This document shows positions 61,843 to 64,000 of a stretch of DNA of 64,000 nt, piece after piece. Within the stretch, counting starts at the first letter, position 1; the number at the start of each line of letters is the position of its first letter. A program made the position numbers and the translations under genes. Source of the DNA: Coprinus comatus (lineage: Eukaryota > Basidiomycota > Agaricomycetes > Agaricales > Agaricaceae); contig JAWPGT010000034.1 of the NCBI GenBank assembly GCA_034638255.1, forward strand, positions 1 to 64,000. Direction: 5' to 3'. Under the pieces are notes generated by a model. That model did not search any database. It was not told the origin of the DNA and was given only the letters and a program-made list of their open reading frames with translations.

Positions 61843-63928
61843 ATGGCTCCTCACCCAAATCAACCCACAATCGACATACAAAACCCTTTTTATTGTCCTT
61901 CTCTCCCCGCACGCGCATATATTCACACTTTACACAAGGATTTTGTTCAGAACCGGGCAACAACTCGAACAGCCATAACGACGGCGACATTAGCTCCTGG
62001 GACTGGGACTGGAACTACTTACAAACTACCTGCATTCAGAGCGTTCAAACGTCTTTTGGTCAAAACTATGGAAACTCCTGGAAATAGACCTGGCGATAAA
62101 GGCGTTCTCGACTCTGATCTGGATATGGACTTGGGAATGGATAGTAATGAAGAACTTAGTCCGGATACCGCTCGAAATTCTGACTTTGGATCTGATTCAT
62201 CAAGTTCAACTGAAAATCAAAATCCATACTCCGCTTCACCTCTACGGGGTCGAAAACCAATTCGTCAACTGGAACGAAATAGGATTTCTCATCCCTCTAC
62301 TACGAAATCAAAATCTGGGTCGACTTCAAGTACTGGTATTAACTCCGAGGACTTGCTTGAATTACGACCTAAATTTCAACGTCTTCGTGATTCAAGACTG
62401 TTTTCTCGACCACCTCTTAAAAGAAAAGCTCCTGACAACTCGGAATCGGATTCTACTGACTCAAGTGATATACGTGGACCAACGAAATATGCTCGATCTC
62501 TTCCTCCGTCTGAAGAAAGTTCTTTTGAAGTCAGGCTTAAAAGGGAATCTCTGGATTTTGATTTACCTTCTACGAACGATCCTCATTCTGATTCTGGCGA
62601 CTCTTCTTGCTCTGGAATGTCATCTCAAGTTCTCGACTCTCCTGAACTTGGATTACAATCATCTCTCATAAAACTGACAGGATATGATTACCCAGTTTCT
62701 CAAGCTACACTTTTACTTTGGTCTGATATTCGAAAGATTGTTCCTTTGACACAATTGCCTGGTGGACCTTTGGGTGTGAATAGGATGGCACAATATCTAG
62801 CCGAAAAAGGTGTGGATCCCGATATATGCTAGCATACACGTAGTATACTGATCAGATCTAGGACTATTGAACTCAACGACTATGAGGGTTATTGGGAAAT
62901 ACAAGTGTCTCGCCTCCAGTTGACTCCGATTGGAGATGATCATAATGGTTTGAACTTGAGTCGGGCTCCAGAGCTTTTACGAGGTGAGTATGTGTTATTT
63001 TACTGCGTCGTCTCTCTCTCTGATTATTGTGTTATCGTCTTAGAGCTGCATACAAAAAAATTGTTCAAAAGTTTGATTTCTTTGACTTGTAATCAAGTCA
63101 AACTTAATGACGATGCGGTGCTCAATTTTCATCACCTTCCGCTCGAAATTTTGAACCTTTCCAAAGCGTGTATCACTAACACAGCGTAAAACCATTTTCC
63201 TTCGCTACTAGATCATAATAATAATATGTTGATATATGCGTTTAGAATCTTCATGTTGACTTCCCTCCGACACACTTTGCGTCAACTTCAACTTCAACAC
63301 AGCCAAGAAATTAATAACGACGCCATTCCTGCGTTTCTAATGTTTCATAAACTTGAAGAACTCTCTATTGGTGGAACTTCCATCGATATTACGGGATTAC
63401 GAAAGTTTGCTAGAAGGATACATTCTGAAAAAAGACGTGTTAGACTTCTCACAATTCCAAAAGCATGTGAAGAATATCTAAACCGTAAGTACTACCTATA
63501 ACATATTTCTTTAAAATTCTCAAAGCTCACGCGTTGTATTAATCATTTTTTGTTTGGTGGGGGGAAATTCAAAAAAAGAACTTAGTAAACGATATCTAGT
63601 AGATATTCCATCAACATTAATAAGGGACCCAACACAATGTTATGGGAGAACTAAATCAATAGCTGTGTTGAGAGAGAATTTGATTGCTCATTCTGTTGTT
63701 AATAAGAAGATTATGACTTCGGGGAATAAAGCGGAATTGGTTACGAGGTTGGCTGGGTTGTTGTTTATGAGACAATCGGATTTTATGGTTAAGGAATTGG
63801 TTGAAGGGATTGGGAGTGGGAATGGGGATGGGGATGGGGAAAAGATGATTGAGAGACGTTTTGATAGGGAGGCGGAGGAAGGGCCGCAGAGTGAGAGTGG
63901 TAGTGAGGATGGGATGGGGGGTTGGTGA
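61843..63928 (+). CDS. LRR- and SAP-like protein interrupted by an in-frame TAG
   Basis: Exons 61843-62983, 63044-63185, 63246-63484 and 63579-63928 join in phase, but TAG at 62830-62832 lies in frame within the first. The N-terminal part is low-complexity and charged (DSDLDMDLGMDSNEELSPD). Around 62640-62820 there is a conserved-looking block (SDIRKIVPLTQLPGG, NRMAQYLAEKGVDPDIC) and after the TAG the frame continues SRTIELNDYEGYWEIQVSRL. The 3' half has leucine-rich-repeat-like segments (LISLTCNQVKLNDDAVLNFH, LPLEILNLSKACITNT, LRQLQLQHSQEINNDAIPAF, LEELSIGGTSIDI). A SAP-like helix pair (LRENLIAHSVVNKKIMTSGN, KAELVTRLAGLL) precedes an acidic end. Either the TAG is a real stop or lesion, or 62776-62832 (57 nt, GTGAAT...CTAG, phase 0) is an intron. 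Function unknown; nucleic-acid binding is inferred from the SAP-like end. Confidence 0.55.
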
Positions 63929-64000
63929 TTAAGCTGTTGAATGGAAAATAAGGATAATTTGGACTCTGGAGGTAGTTTGCTTTTTTTCTTGTTGCTTCTT

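Overview
The window is the end of a basidiomycete chromosome, most probably an Agaricomycete. It opens on a telomere tract (C5-C7 TAA, that is TTAGGGGGG on the G-rich strand). The genes are intron-dense, with mostly 45-70 nt introns. The content is typical of mushroom-forming fungi: a macrophage-activating-glycoprotein-like secreted protein, a mating-pheromone-type precursor ending in the CaaX box CVIA, an HMG-box regulator with the PRPPNAFILFR signature, paired M36 fungalysins and a GMC (AA3) oxidoreductase. No order or genus can be fixed from the sequence alone. Exon-intron structures were built by hand from reading frame, splice sites and phase.

Layout. At 1-10.5 kb lies the subtelomere: the telomere, a ParB-like gene whose last readable exon runs straight into the telomere repeat, a degenerate short repeat, and two clearly decayed genes (a membrane-protein relic at about 2.85-5.1 kb and an F-box relic at about 8.8-10.5 kb). 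Intact C2H2 zinc-finger and omega-class glutathione transferase genes lie between the relics. At 12.3-16.8 kb is a compact housekeeping block: the secreted MAG-like glycoprotein, PHO88/SND3, and a divergent SLM1-like PH-domain gene 106 bp away. At 16.8-23.7 kb the DNA is gene-poor with two weak gene candidates. The HMG-box gene follows at 23.7-25.2 kb, then about 4.4 kb of intergenic DNA carrying a roughly 0.9 kb element with terminal inverted repeats. At 29.5-34.8 kb are two tandem M36 metalloproteases with almost identical exon lengths; the second carries a 1-nt frameshift. A GMC oxidoreductase is at 37.2-39.4 kb. At 40.2-42.5 kb are two paralogous small proteins that look like beta-trefoils. 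At 43.7-47.0 kb are ERV41 and SDH3. At 48.4-50.6 kb are the pheromone-type precursor, a 33-codon mini-gene and a small hypothetical. At 51.6-63.9 kb is a second dense block: an F-box protein, a DUF2945/Hva1-TUDOR protein, an ENA-type cation ATPase with 15 exons, mitochondrial ribosomal protein uL30m, a MINDY-type deubiquitinase ending in a CaaX box, and an LRR/SAP-like protein interrupted by one in-frame TAG.

Functionally the window mixes housekeeping functions (ER targeting and trafficking, respiration, mitochondrial translation, ion homeostasis, ubiquitin editing) with an accessory set for external digestion and ecology (two fungalysins, a GMC oxidase, the MAG-like GPI protein, the beta-trefoil pair). 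Two genes are of regulatory or mating interest. Decay is concentrated in the distal 10.5 kb. Multi-exon genes further in, such as the 15-exon ATPase, hold frame throughout, which argues that the relics are real rather than base-calling noise.
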